Assembly (NCBI RefSeq): GCF_030272615.1
Contig: NC_081407.1
Location: 375,203,018-375,267,017 of the forward strand
Direction of reading: 5' to 3'
Length of the DNA: 64,000 nt
Source of the DNA: Cryptomeria japonica
Lineage: Eukaryota; Streptophyta; Pinopsida; Cupressales; Cupressaceae
In this document: in pieces, positions 1 through 11,388 of the stretch
Layout of the letters: the number at the start of each line of letters is the position of its first letter
How positions within the stretch are numbered: the stretch's first letter is position 1
Position numbers and translations under genes: made by a program
The notes under the pieces: model-generated
Told to the model about the DNA's origin: nothing
What the model saw: the letters and a program-made list of their open reading frames with translations, nothing else
The model's database searches: none

Positions 1-1
1 C

Positions 2-1663
2 ATACAAAGGGATACTCAGGAGTCTGTGGGAGCTCCTAGGAAGAGTACAAGATAGAGGAGACAACCAGCCAAGTTCAATGACTATGTGGCATTAGTCAGC
101 CAGTTGGTAGATAGTGAACCTTCTAGCTATCAGGAAGCTACAAAGCATCAGGTATGGCAAGATGCCATGGTTGAGGAATATAACTCAATAATGCAGAATG
201 ATGTATGGGAGGTAGTGCCTAGACCAACTGATAGAACAGTAGTTGGATCGCACTGGATCTTCAAGATAAAGCATGGTGCAGATGGTAGCATCGAGAAATA
301 TAAGGTGAGGTTTGTGGCCAAGGGGTTCTCTCAGAAGGAGGGAACAGACTATGAGGAGACATTTGCTCCTGTGGCCAGGTATACTTCTATACGAGCTGTA
401 ATCTCATTTGCAGCACAAGTGGGATGGTAGATCCATCAAATGGATGTCAAGACAACATTCCTTAATGGAGAATTGAAGAAGGAGGTATACATAGAACAAC
501 CAGAAGGCTTTGCAGCACACAGCAAAGAGACCCACGTGTGCAGATTAAAGAAAGCCTTATACAGACTCAGGCAGGCTCCTAGAGTGTGGTATGAGCGCAT
601 TGATACATACTTGCAGGAAATGGGCTTTGTGAAGAGTGAGGCTGATGCGAACCTCTACTACTTGGTGGTTGGGGCTGAGGTTCTCATTCTTGTTCTATAT
701 GTGGATGACTTGTTTCTTACTGGTGCGCTAGGGCTCATAGAGGATTGCAAGAGGGACCTTGCAGAAGAGTTTGAGATGAAGAATTTGGGACTTATGCACT
801 ACTTTCTAGGCATGGAGGTGTGGCAGACTGATGGAGAGATTTTCCTTGGTCAAGGGAAATATTGTATTGAAATCTTGAAGAGATTCGAGATGGAAGATTG
901 CAAAGCCATGTCTACACCCATGATCACTAATTGGAGGAAGGTAGATGCATCCAAGGAAAAGGATGTTGATCCCACCTTATACAGGCAGCTGATTGGTTCG
1001 CTCATGTATTTGGTCAACACCAGGCCAGATATAGCCTTTGCAGTAAACTCTCTTAGTCAGTTCATGGTAGAGCCAAAGAGAGTGCATTGGATGGCGGCTA
1101 AGCATGTGTTGCGTTATCTTCATGGTACAGTTGAGTACGAGATCAGATATGTTTGAGGTGAAGGTATCAAGTTGATAGGCTATACTGATGCAGATTGGGC
1201 AGGCGGTACAACGGACAAAAGGAGTACTTCAGGATGTTGTTTTAGCTTGAGATCAAGAGTTGTTTCTTGGTTCAGTAGGAAGCAAAAATTTGTGGCCTTG
1301 AGTTCATCAGAAGCAGAATACATAGCAGCCAGCATGGCGACATGTGAAGCTATATGGCTTCGGAAGTTGCTAGTAGCCTTGTTTGGTCAGAAGGTTGAGA
1401 CTACGGTGATACACTGCGACAATCAGAGTTGCATCAAGTTGACTGAGAATCCAGTGTTTCACGATAGATTGAAACATATAGACATCAGGTATCACTTCAT
1501 CGGGGATTGAGTACAGAGGGGGATTGTTCAGCTATAGTACATACCTACAGAGGAGCAAGTAGCAGACATTCTAACAAAGGCCTTGGGGAAGGCAAAATTC
1601 ATCTTCTTCAGAGATAAGATCGGTGTCATGCAGAACAACTTCCTCGCTAAGAGGGAGTGTTAA
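2..1663 (+). pseudogene. copia A pol: reverse transcriptase and RNase H
   Basis: One reading frame runs from the window edge to the TAA at 1661-1663, which overlaps the first bases of the 3' LTR. The reverse transcriptase shows the copia motifs [44 protein letters not shown] and the catalytic [10 protein letters not shown]. RNase H follows with GYTDADWAGG, STSGCCFSL, LSSSEAEYIA and the histidine segment KHIDIRYHFI. The frame is broken by five in-frame stops: TAG 53, TAG 428, TGA 1154, TGA 1508 and TAG 1535. The TAGs at 428 and 1535 fall where copia proteins can carry Gln, consistent with CAG to TAG. This copy cannot make functional Pol. It is clearly copia and not gypsy, because RNase H follows RT at the very end of pol with no integrase after it. 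Confidence 0.92.
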
Positions 1664-2340
1664 TTATGGGTAGCTTGGACAGTTGTTCGTCCTTACCCAG
1701 AAATAACAACATTAGTTATGGGTAGTTTTGGACAGCTGTTCGTCCTGACCTAGAATTAGAAAATGGTTGTTTTTGTCAAACAAGTATTGTTAGGATAAAA
1801 ACAATTTTTATTTAATAGTGGCTCTTTTTAGGTGACACCACATAGCCAAAATTAGTTATTGGTTACTGAGTTGTCTTAATCTCAGCCGTTGGTTTGAATT
1901 AATCTCGACCGTTGGTTTTCCAAAAGAGTAGTATAAAAAGGGGTCATGGGTCATTTGGAAAATAAGAAGTCTTGAGAAGAACTTGCAGTGATAGCAAATA
2001 GTCTTGCAATGTTAGCAAGAGGCGCAGTGATAGCGTTGATATAGCAATGGAGGATATCAGCAGGAGATATTAGGAGTTTGTCGGAGTTCTGCCAGTAAGA
2101 GGCAAGGAATTCTTTTGTAATTCTTATATTGCTGAAGATTAATATATTTTCCATCTGTAGAACTGGTTTTCCCTTAGGGGTTTTTCCAGGGACGATTGTC
2201 CAAAAATATTGTGTCCTTGTGTTGCTTATTTCTTTCCGTATTTTTTAGTGAAGTTGTAGTTGTGTTATTTTTCGATATTCAGCTGTAAATTTATTTTCAG
2301 CAGTTAAATAATTTTTTATGAAATAAGAGATTAATAATCA
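1658..2340 (+). repeat. 3' LTR of copia A
   Basis: The LTR starts TGTTAATTATGG right after the purine-rich tract AAGAGGGAG, the expected polypurine primer. The end at about 2340 (TTAATAATCA) is inferred from the change to P450 sequence and the required CA terminus; 2348 is an alternative. Length is about 683 bp. Near 2160-2190 it carries a GGTTTTCCCTTAGGGGTTTT-like segment often seen in plant copia LTRs. Confidence 0.75.
1932..1940 (+). promoter_or_regulatory. TATA box in copia A LTR
   Basis: TATAAAAAG lies about 275 bp into the LTR, where the U3 promoter is expected. It is the only good TATA match in this LTR. Position and sequence are seen; promoter activity is inferred. Confidence 0.5.
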
Positions 2341-3220
2341 GTGACTGCAATAGAATTTCTACAAGCCATGTTCAGCATCACGTCCACAATGTCCGGTTTT
2401 TCCAACTTTTTTACCCTTCTTCGCTCAATGTGCTCATCGATGAGCTTGTCAGCAAACTCATCGAATACCTTATTGATGGGCTGCATGCGGCGGCAGTAGC
2501 CTCCCTAATCGAGAAAAGCAAGAGAGGGAATGAAGTCTCCTGGAACAATTATTCCCGTCAGATGCATAATCTCAGCCACCATCTGTGAAAACCCCTGCCC
2601 TCCGCTCAGTTGATGGTTGGAGTAACTTCTCCCTGCAAACATTCTGCACACAATATTGAGTAAGACAGAAAAGATGTGCTTCCTGAGATCGACAAGGCGC
2701 ACGCCGTGCTGGCTCTCCTCCCACACAGATCTGACCATGGCGGACACCTCTTCCTCCCTCACCCACCTGAATGACTCCGTTCTCTTCGGCGTCAGCAATT
2801 CGATTGTGCACAGCTTTCTCATCTGCCACCACTACTCTCCGTAAGGGGATTGCGCCACGTCTCTGCGCTCGTAGGTCATGTACTTGCCCGCCGATGTAGG
2901 GGCCTGTTGGCGAAGATCAAATCATGGGTTTTAAGAAACTCTTTGGCCATTGCATGAGAAGAGACCACCACCGTGGGCACCGAGCCCAGGCGTAGGAACA
3001 TGATGGGCCCGTACTTGGTTGCCAGCTTAGCCAGAGCTTTGTGAGGAAGACTTCCCAAAAGATGGAGATTGCCTACCACCGGCCATGGCCGTGGCCCTGG
3101 TGGCAATCCCAACTCTTCCTTGTCGCTCTGTCTCTTATTTTTTGTGATAAATCTGTATATTATCCAGAGGAAGATGAGTGAAAAACCCAACTGCATTACA
3201 GGTGAATTAAGCCACGCCAT
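2341..3220 (-). pseudogene. CYP71-clan cytochrome P450, N-terminal half, disrupted
   Basis: Read on the minus strand from ATG 3220. A hydrophobic N-terminal membrane anchor (residues about 8-24) is followed by the proline hinge LPPGPRPWPVVGNLHLLG, typical of microsomal plant P450s, then KYGPIMFLRLG, SSHAMAKEFLKTHDLIFANRP and, in another frame, SAGKYMTYERRDVAQ. The C-helix region reads WWQMRKLC and continues to FVPGDF-type and FDEFADKLIDEHIERRR segments. It breaks off at about 2341 where copia A inserted; the oxygen-binding, ERR and heme-cysteine regions are absent. Other lesions are a frameshift near 2900 and TAG stops at 2832-2834 and 2505-2507. The hinge and helix-C sequences place it in the CYP71 clan. 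A CYP750/CYP736-like identity is possible but not provable here. Non-functional. Confidence 0.88.
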
Positions 3221-4068
3221 AATTGGGTAGCCTGACTTACAGATACTTGATCTATGTATTTAAAGCAGCTTGTCGTGAAATTGTCTAACCGTGGTTAACA
3301 AGTTTTACTTCACTGTGGAATATATTTCCTGATCAGATTTTTTTTCGAATGTGATAAAGACTGTTTCTAGAATGGTTTTTGGGTTGAATTATTGTACATC
3401 AATTTGTCCAGTTGAATATTAATGTTGGCTTTTTAGCACCAAAAAAATAGGTAGGATTGAATGAGTAAGCTCTCCCTGTAATCGGTCGGCCATCGTCCAA
3501 AGTAAAAGGCATTAAAGCAGAGCGTGAAGCGTGGCATCTGATGCGTCTTTCGCGGGTGCATAAATTCGAAGCAATTAGAACTGTTCAGTTTGAAACGCCA
3601 TTTCCAACGGGACATCTCTATCTTCTAGATTTCAGTCCTTTCAATTTCGTGTACTCTCAAGGTCACGATGCCCTATTTTGAGACTTATAAACTAGCCATC
3701 GCATTTTGGTGTGTAAAAGATATATCAACTAGCAATCGCACCTTAGTGTGCAATAGGTACGCTGAAGAGATATGGAAGACATTTTTTCAAACATTTGTAG
3801 TCCATGAGTTCAATTGGTAGGTCATATAGTGAATGGTGGCATTTGCACAAAGGAGGTCTGAATGGAGAAGCAATAGCTTTGAAACAATTATACATCCACT
3901 TATAGGTATCCAAACACAACTAAAACAAAACCTTTGAATCGGGAATATAATCAAGATCCATCACCAAAAGGCTCATGTTTTGTTTACAAATCAAACAAAT
4001 CAAAATATTGAAAAAAAACCTTAATATAATTAATATTTCTAAAACTAATTATTTATATATTGTAATAC
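3221..4068. other. Non-coding flank upstream of the P450 relic
   Basis: AT-rich DNA that would hold the former P450 promoter. No convincing ORF, RNA or repeat is seen. The last 250 bp become very AT-rich and run into the SINE target site. Confidence 0.5.
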
Positions 4069-4086
4069 AATAATTACTAAAATAAA

Positions 4087-4303
4087 GTCCAAGGGGTTGA
4101 GCTTAACTGGTTAAAACATTGGGTTCTCACTTTGGAGACCCAAGTTCAATTCCCAATAGGGACATCTAAAGTGGAATTCTAAGTTGTGACTCTTGGCCTT
4201 CCGTAATGGGGAAGGTCATGGGTCAATCTAATCAAACATAATAATAATAATAATAATTCAAAATATTGAGGCTTAAGCCTATTACCTATCAAAAAAATAA
4301 AAT
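4087..4303 (+). mobile_element. tRNA-derived SINE with 18-bp target-site duplication
   Basis: A 217-bp insertion is bounded by a perfect 18-bp direct repeat, AATAATTACTAAAATAAA, at 4069-4086 and 4304-4321. The head looks like a tRNA gene with pol III A and B boxes. A tRNA-unrelated body follows, then an (ATA)n stretch near 4241-4257 and an A-rich end CAAAAAAATAAAAT. Head, body, A-rich tail and a long TSD together are the hallmarks of a SINE moved by LINE machinery. The family could not be named. The perfect TSD suggests a fairly recent insertion. Confidence 0.88.
4098..4154 (+). promoter_or_regulatory. Internal RNA polymerase III promoter (A and B boxes) of the SINE
   Basis: The A-box-like TTGAGCTTAACTGG covers about 4097-4110 and the B-box-like GTTCAATTCC covers 4144-4153, fitting the GWTCRANNC consensus. 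The spacing of about 35 bp is normal for a tRNA-type promoter. A strict cloverleaf does not form well, so this is a SINE promoter and not a working tRNA gene. Confidence 0.75.
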
Positions 4304-4321
4304 AATAATTACTAAAATAAA

Positions 4322-4985
4322 TAAATAATAAAAAAAAAAAGTTATAAAGATATAATTTATTATTTATATATTATATTTATTATATATTCTTGTATATTAA
4401 TGATTAAATTTTTTTAAAATATTTATATATACCAATTTTTTTAATTTTGTTTCAATAAAAACTTAAATTTAATAATTATTTATACCTTAACTTTATTATT
4501 TTTTATATATAATAAATAAAATAAAATAAAAATCAATTAAATTTTTTTAAGTAAAAGGAATTTATTTTTAATATGAACTATTTGTTTTTGACAGTAAGGG
4601 TTACGTGCCCATGTTATCAGATTGGGCATTAAATACCCATTATATAGCATCTCGATATTTGCAAAATAAACTTATTGGTAAGAATGAACTATGAAGTGAA
4701 AAACGTGAAAAACATGAGGCCCGCAAGGAACATGGTGAATATTTTTCTTGTTCTTGTGGACTGTGGTAGGTAGTTATCATAGCGGTGAATCGGGAAAAAA
4801 AAATCAAAGTAAATTAAAATTTGAACATCTAATGGTTCAAAATTTTGGAATCGTCTTACATTCTTCTGTTGTGCTATTAGCCATTGATTTTTGCAATCAA
4901 GCATGTCCATTTCATACTAGAAATCACCAAAGAATATATAAAAGCCAATTACAAGGAATTAAATAATGTATTAAGATAAGTTGAA
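4322..4985. other. AT-rich intergenic stretch
   Basis: Very AT-rich to about 4570 (poly-A/T, TATA runs), then ordinary sequence. No gene is recognised; the short overlapping open frames near 4690-4966 have no recognisable motif. Confidence 0.5.
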
Positions 4986-5554
4986 TCGGTAAGCAAGAAA
5001 AATGAATATAGGGGTAGAGAGGAAGATAGAAGTAGACATGAAAATAGAGAAAGAGAGGAAGAGGGAAACAAATAAATAGAGAGATAGAGAGGGAGATATA
5101 ATGAGGAAAAGATAGAGAAATATAGAGGATGGGGGAGAGGAGAGATGGTCAAATAAAGATAGATATATAGGGAGATATATCAAGGGGCAATATATAGAGC
5201 AAAAATAAACAGAAGTAGAGATGGAGAGATAGGGAGTGAGAAACACAGGAGATAAAGAGAGGTGGAGAGAAAGATAGAGATATATTGGAAGAGAAATAGA
5301 GAGGTAGAGGTAGAGGAATAGGGAAATAGATAATGAGATAGTGAGATAGAGATGTAAAGACACAGAGAGATAATGGTAGAGAGGCATGGATAAAAGGAGA
5401 TAGAGAGGGAGATATATGGAGAAAGAGAGAGGGGGGAGAGAGTGAGAGAGTGGTAAAGAGATAGAGATAGTGAGGAAGATGGAGATGGATAGGATTACAT
5501 GGAGAGAAGAGTAGGGAGAGATAAAGACAAAGGAGAGAGGGATAGATATAGATG

Positions 5555-5621
<67 letters not shown>

Positions 5622-5805
5622 GAGAGAGGGGGGGAGATAGAAAGATAAATATAGAGATAGGTAGTGATATAGATAGAAAGAGAGGAAGAAAGGGGAAGAT
5701 ATATAGGGGTGGAGAGAGAGGAAGATAGGGGAAGATATATAGGGGTGGAGAGAGATGAAGAGATAACCAGAGAGAGAGAGAGAGAGAGAGTGGGGGGGGA
5801 GGAAG
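4986..5805. repeat. GA-rich low-complexity tract (left part)
   Basis: About 820 bp of nearly pure purine on the + strand, built from variable GAGATAGA/GAGGGAGA units, with a TA run followed by a GA run near 5552-5620. The opposite strand reads as long spurious Ser/Leu/Tyr/Ile open frames. The tract resumes directly after copia B at 12443, so the element split one older tract. Confidence 0.9.
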
Positions 5806-5810
5806 GTAGA

Positions 5811-6860
5811 TGTTAGGTCCCGGAGGCAACTGAGAGGGGGGGTGAATCAGTTGACTAATATTATTTAAACCAAAATAACTTAACCAAATTATTACTTAAT
5901 ACCGGTGAACCAGTCTGTTATACCGGTGGACAGTTTTAATAGATAAATGTAATAATGGCAAAGAATAATGCATGAAAGAAAAAGACAAAGTCATCCACAA
6001 CACATAACACCAATATTTGTAAATGGAAACCCTATAAGGGGAAAAACCACGGTGGGAAACCTTACCCACAATCAGATGACACTACTGCAGATTCTAAGTG
6101 TACATAAATGGGGTCTGCACATGTAGGAAGGCCAAGCGCCTAGAGCTCACTTCTCAATCACAAATGGGAGTCACACTGACTACAATTGGATGGTTAAATC
6201 CAATATGAATGTACTGCTCAAAGTAGCATCTTCATATGCTTGATTCAGTACTAGTGTAGTTCTGATAGGCTTTCACAAAAACCTAGCTTCATCTTCAAAT
6301 GATGTCTGCGTGTATAGATCTGCTTAATCTCACATATACCTTCCCTCAAATTTATTTTGCATTCCACACATGATCTTTACAAATAAGATCTTACATTTAT
6401 ACCATAACTTAAGACCAATTTTAGTAGGTCAGCTCTATAAGATATTACAATAAAATCATTTACAAACAATACAATATCTGATGCAATAACCGATTCAACA
6501 TGTCGGCTTAATGCATTTACAACAATAATTAATCATCTCCATAGCATGTCATGCTGATCTGGAAAAGATAAACCTGTCGGTGCATAACCTGGACCTATTT
6601 ACCAGTAACAACAAATATGCAAATACGAATATGCCAATAACCTATTCTCCAAGTTAAGATGTCCAATTGATGTCTTTGACATTACCAAGTGTTTTCCATG
6701 CTATTCCAAGTGTCGGTGATCATTATATCCTGCCAGTGTGCCATATACCGGTGACTGTGCAAAAGTCACTTGCTTGCCGGTGAATGTTTCTGGATCTCCA
6801 AAGTGCTAGAGTTTTAGTAGGTGTTGACATCAATGACAAAACCATACCAAAATACCAACA
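5811..6860 (-). repeat. 3' LTR of copia B
   Basis: Bounded by TGTTAGG and CCAACA as read on the + strand, 1050 bp. It is the homologue of 11389-12437. The motif ACCGGTG, or close variants, occurs several times along it. Confidence 0.93.
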
Positions 6861-6876
6861 ATCTCCCCCTTTGGCA
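6861..6876 (-). other. Polypurine tract of copia B
   Basis: On the minus strand TGCCAAAGGGGGAGAT abuts the 3' LTR, the expected primer site for plus-strand DNA synthesis. Similar GGGGGAG blocks recur at about 6963, 7032 and 7107. Confidence 0.8.
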
Positions 6877-7191
6877 TTGATGGCAACGCAAGATGGAAAA
6901 ACCATCAAAATGCCAAAACAGAAATATCAAATACCGAAGTACCAATAAAGGTCAACAATCTCTCCCCCTGAGAGTAACATGAGTTTCCTTGTGTACCATA
7001 CTAAAAGATAATGTGTTTTTCCATATATATCACTCCCCCTTTGACATCAAATGCCAAAGTTACAACAAAACCAAGTTCATATACAAAATACCAATATACC
7101 AACTACTCCCCCTGTGAAGTAGCTTCCTCATCAAAGCCGGAGTAAAAGATTTCTCTGTGAATTCTGTCAGTTGATGACAAGTATCAGCTCT

Positions 7192-10100
7192 CTAAGTATA
7201 TACCGGTGGGGGTATGACCCCAAGATGTTCTCTAAGATATTCAAAAGTCCCCTTAGGCAAAGGTTTAGTGAAAATATATGCAAGTTGTTCTTTAGTATTC
7301 ACATAAACCAGTTTTATTTCTTTTGCTTTCACATTATCTCTTAGAAAATTCAATTTGATTGAAACATGTTTTGTTTTAGAATGTAATACCGGATTCTTAG
7401 ATATATCAATTGTTGTTGTGTTGTCACAATAGATAGTTATAGGTTCCTTGCATTTTACCTTTAAATCTTTCAACATTTGTTTAAGCCATAGTACCTATGT
7501 ACAGTTAGTTGCTGCTGCAACATATTCTGATTCTACTGTTGATAAAGATGTACAACCTTGTTTCTTACTCAACCAAGAAACTAATCTACTTCCAAGAAAA
7601 AATGCTTTGCCGGTGGTGCTTTTTCTATCATCAATATCTCCTACCCAATTTGCATCTGTGTATGCACATAGGTCAAAGTTTTCATCTCTAGGATACCATA
7701 ATCCAAGATTTGTAGTGCCTTGTAAGTACCGAAAAATCCTTTTTACTACTGATTCATGATTTTCTCTAGGATTACTCTAAAATCTTGAAACAATACATAC
7801 TGCATTCATAATATCAGGTCTTGTTTGTGTCAAATACAGTAAACCTCCTATCATAGATTTGTACCCTATTGGATTAACAGGTGTAGATTCATCCCTTAAA
7901 GATAGTTTGTCATTTGTAGTCATAGGTGTGCTTACCGGTTTAGAGTTTTCCATCCCAAATTTCTTAAGTAACTCTTTTAAGTATTTTGATTGACTCAAGA
8001 ATATACCTTTATCAGTCTGAGATATCTGCAATCCTAAAAAGAATCGTATTTCACTAATCATAGACATTTCAAATTCTTGCTATATTTTAATAGAAAAGTC
8101 TTTACACAATCCATCTTCTCCTCCAAAGACTATACCGTCAACAAAAACTTCTATAGCCAAGATGTCATCATTGGTCACTTTATAGCATAGATTATTGTCA
8201 GCATTACCTTTAGAAAAACCAATCTTCAAAAGATACTTATCTAGTCTTGCATACCAAGCTCTTGGAGCTTGCTTCAATCCATACAAAGCTTTCCTTAACC
8301 TGCAAACCATATGTCAAGGAAAATCCATCCGGTTGTTCAATGTAAACTTCCTCTTCAAGATCTCCATTCAGAAATGCATATTTAATATCCATTTGATATA
8401 CTTTGTAGTTCTTGTGTGCTGCAAAGGCCAAAAATAATCTAACTGCCTCAATTCTAGCTACTGGTGCAAAGGTTTCATTATAGTCAACACCTTCTTTTTG
8501 AGAATATCCCTTACACACTAGTCTTGCTTTATTTATAATAACCTTACCATCTTCATTAAGTTTGTTTCTGAATACCCATTTTATTCCAGTTACATTTTTA
8601 TCTTTAGGCTGGGGAACTAATGTCCAAGTGTTATTTTTCTTAATTTGTTCTAATTCTTCTTCCATATCTTTAGTCCAATATTCTTCACATGCCTCATTAA
8701 TTGATGATGGTTCAATTTGAGAAATTAGACATACCTCTTCATTTGCCAATCTTCCTCTTGTCATAACTCCTTTGTAGTTGTTTCCAATTATCTGATCTTC
8801 AGAGTGATTCAATCTTACATACCGGGGTGTCTTTGTTTGTTGTTGTTCCTCAGTCACAGTGGAATTTTCAGATGATATCGGTGTAACTGGATCTTCACTC
8901 TGTACCAGTGGATTTGATGTAGGTTCATTTGTTAGAATTTTTGTTGCCGGTTCAGAATCTATATACCTTGAAGTTCCTCTGAATTGTTCATCAATCTTTA
9001 CATTTGTACTCTCAACAATTTTCTACAATCTTTTGTTAAAACATCTATATGCTTTACTCTTAGATGAATAACCAAGAAATATTCCTTCATCACTTTTAGG
9101 ATGAAATTTCCCAATGTATTCATCTCTTCTAATGTAACATTTGCTTCCAAATATTTTGAAATATTTAAGAGTAGGAGTAATACCAAACCATAATTCATGA
9201 GGGGTCTTACCAGTTTCACCTTTGATGTGAACTTTGTTGAATGTATAGACCGTTGTACTTACTGCCTCTCTCCAATATACATGTGGCAGATTTGCTTCTG
9301 ATAACATACTTCTAGCTGCATCCAAGATGGTTCTATTTTTTCTTTCAACAACTCCATTTTGCTATGGTGTCTGAGGTGCTGATAGTTGTCTTCTGATTCC
9401 ATTCACTTCACAGAATGCATTAAATTCCTTAGATGTAAATTCACTTCCTTGATCTAATCTTAAACATTTGATTTTCTTACCAGTTTCATTTTCCACCATT
9501 GCTTTGAACAATTTAAACTTTCCAAGTGCTTCTGAATTCTCTCTGAGAAAAGTAACCCAACACATTCTAGAATAGTCATCAATGATTAGGATGAAATATC
9601 TATCACCTTGTAAGATTTTAGTTCTAGATGGACCACATAAATCAGTATGAATTAAATCAAGAGCATTATTGGATTTTTCTGGAATACTTTTGAAACTAGC
9701 TCTAACTTGTTTTCCAAATTGACATTCCTTACATACTGTATTGTGAGGTTTGACAATTTTAGGTAAATCTCTAACTGCCTTAGTAGTATTGATTTTTACC
9801 ATGCAATCAAAGTTTACATGACAGAGTCTCTTATGCCATAACCAACTTTCATCAATGTGTGCAATCAAGCATGTCTTTTCACTGTTATTCAAATGAAAGA
9901 TATTACCTCTAGTCTGATTACCGGTTGCAATTTCTAAACCAGTTCTATTCATGATTTTGCATTTTCCATTTTTGAATTATAACTGAAATCCTTTCTCAAC
10001 TAATTGGCCAACACTTAAAAGATTATGTTTTAAACCTTCAACATAGTAGACATTGTCAGTATTATGCTTACCATCAAGAGATATTGAACCCTTACCTTTG

Positions 10101-11332
10101 ATTTGACAAGCTTTGTCATCTCCAAATCTCACTAAGCCGCCATTATATTCTTGAAAGTTCAAGAATTTACCTTTATCTCCTGTCATATGATGTGAGCATC
10201 CAGAATCAATGATCCATTCATCCTTTACTTCAATTTTAGTTGCCAAGGCCTTCTCTACCGGTTGGACTATAGGTGTAGGTTGATCTTCTGTTATAGAAAC
10301 AAAAACCCATCCATTGTCTACCGGATCTTCATCAGAATCATCAGTCACTCCTTCATCAGCAACATAATAAGATTTGTCTTTATTCTTCTTAAATCTATAT
10401 CTCTGATATTCAGGATTAGGCTTGTATGTTCTTCTAGCTTCTTCTCTTAGTCTAGCATGTCTATCAGGGCATCTTGAAGTCATATGACCAATCTTATTGC
10501 AGATAAAACATTTAAAGGGTTTTTTACCTTCATACTTACTTCCAACTGGACCTTTAGGCATTTTTCTTGCAAATAGTGCTTCAAGCTCTTCAAGTTCTTT
10601 ATTTTCTTTCTTGCTTTCCTCAAGTTCTCTTGCATAAAAGGCTTTCCAATCAGATTTGTCAAATGATGATGCAGATGATGTTGATGCTTTGAAGGCTAAA
10701 TCTGTCTTTATAGTAGCAATAGGACCAAATTCCTCAATTTCAAAAGCTGAAAGTTTTCCAATCAATGTATCTCTAGTTACTGATGTATTAGACATTGTTT
10801 TTAATTCATTTATAGTAGTAACCTTCATTTTATATGCTGGTGGCAATCCTCTTAAAACTTTTGAAATAATTTCATCTTCATTTAAGGTGCCTCCACAACA
10901 TTTAATGCCCAAAACAATTTCATTGACTCTTTCCATAAAAGCAGAAATCCTTTCGTCTTCTTCCATTTTTAGATTTTCATACCTAACCCGGAAGCTTTCA
11001 AGTTTTGCAATTTTGATTGTGGAATCTCCTTCATTCAATGTTTCCAAATGATCCCAAATAGCTTTAGCAATTGATCTGTCTGATAATGCCATGATTTGCT
11101 GATCTGTTAATGCGCTCAAAAGTGCTTCTCTTGCTTTGCAATCATTTTCTTCATCTTTTGTCAAGTTAGGTGGATTAGGCTGATTGGAAGTAGCAGCAGT
11201 ATAACCATTCTTTGTAACATCCCAGATGTCCTTTCCAATGCAATTTAGATGTGTCTCCATTCTTATCTTCCATATGCCATAGTTGGTTCCATCAAGTTTA
11301 GGATTGTCCTTCCTGAAATAGTTAGTAGACAT
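7192..11332 (-). pseudogene. copia B gag-pol polyprotein
   Basis: ATG 11332 is 44 bp inside the primer site. Gag opens with a KLDGTNYGIWKIRME UBN2-type domain and carries a CCHC zinc knuckle (CFICNKIGHMTSRC). Protease follows (WIIDSGCSHHMTG), then integrase with its HxxxH-CxxC zinc segment (HKRLCHVN, CKECQFGK) and the DDE core (HTDLCGPS, IIDDYSRMCW, RLDQGSEF). Reverse transcriptase and RNase H are last (YCDNTTT, KHVSIK). Order gag-PR-IN-RT-RH identifies copia. Breaks: TAA 9977, TAGs at 9362, 9023, 8080, 7777 and about 7495, and a one-base shift near 8310. The RT YVDD box reads FVDG here, so even the catalytic aspartate pair is damaged. The C-terminus PPPVYT ends at 7192. Confidence 0.93.
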
Positions 11333-11375
11333 TGGATCTCCTCAAGTTGTTAAACTTCTGCAAAAGATGACTAAG

Positions 11376-11387
11376 CTCTGATACCAA
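11376..11387 (-). promoter_or_regulatory. Primer-binding site of copia B (initiator-Met tRNA)
   Basis: The minus strand reads TGGTATCAGAGC one base inside the 5' LTR, the complement of the plant initiator methionyl tRNA 3' end. Confidence 0.93.
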
Positions 11388-11388
11388 T

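Larger units (their letters stand above)
1..2340 (+). mobile_element. Ty1/copia LTR retrotransposon A, 3' part
   Basis: The window opens inside this element. Reverse transcriptase and RNase H (Ty1/copia order) run to 1663, followed by an LTR. The 5' half, including gag, protease, integrase and the 5' LTR, lies outside the window. The right edge, about 2340, is placed where the sequence changes to P450 coding sequence on the opposite strand, so the element landed in a P450 gene or pseudogene. The target-site duplication cannot be checked because the left junction is missing. Decay is by nonsense codons only; no frameshift is seen over 1.66 kb. Confidence 0.9.

Noticed and set aside
4087..4162. 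A functional tRNA gene
   Set aside because: A and B boxes are present, but a full cloverleaf does not fold and the 18-bp TSD and tail show a SINE.
4949..5829. Long Ser/Leu/Tyr/Ile open frames on the minus strand
   Set aside because: They are translations of the GA-rich tract; overlapping frames are all open and the composition is pure low complexity.
7448..7759. 103-codon + strand frame
   Set aside because: Antisense to the RNase H region of copia B.
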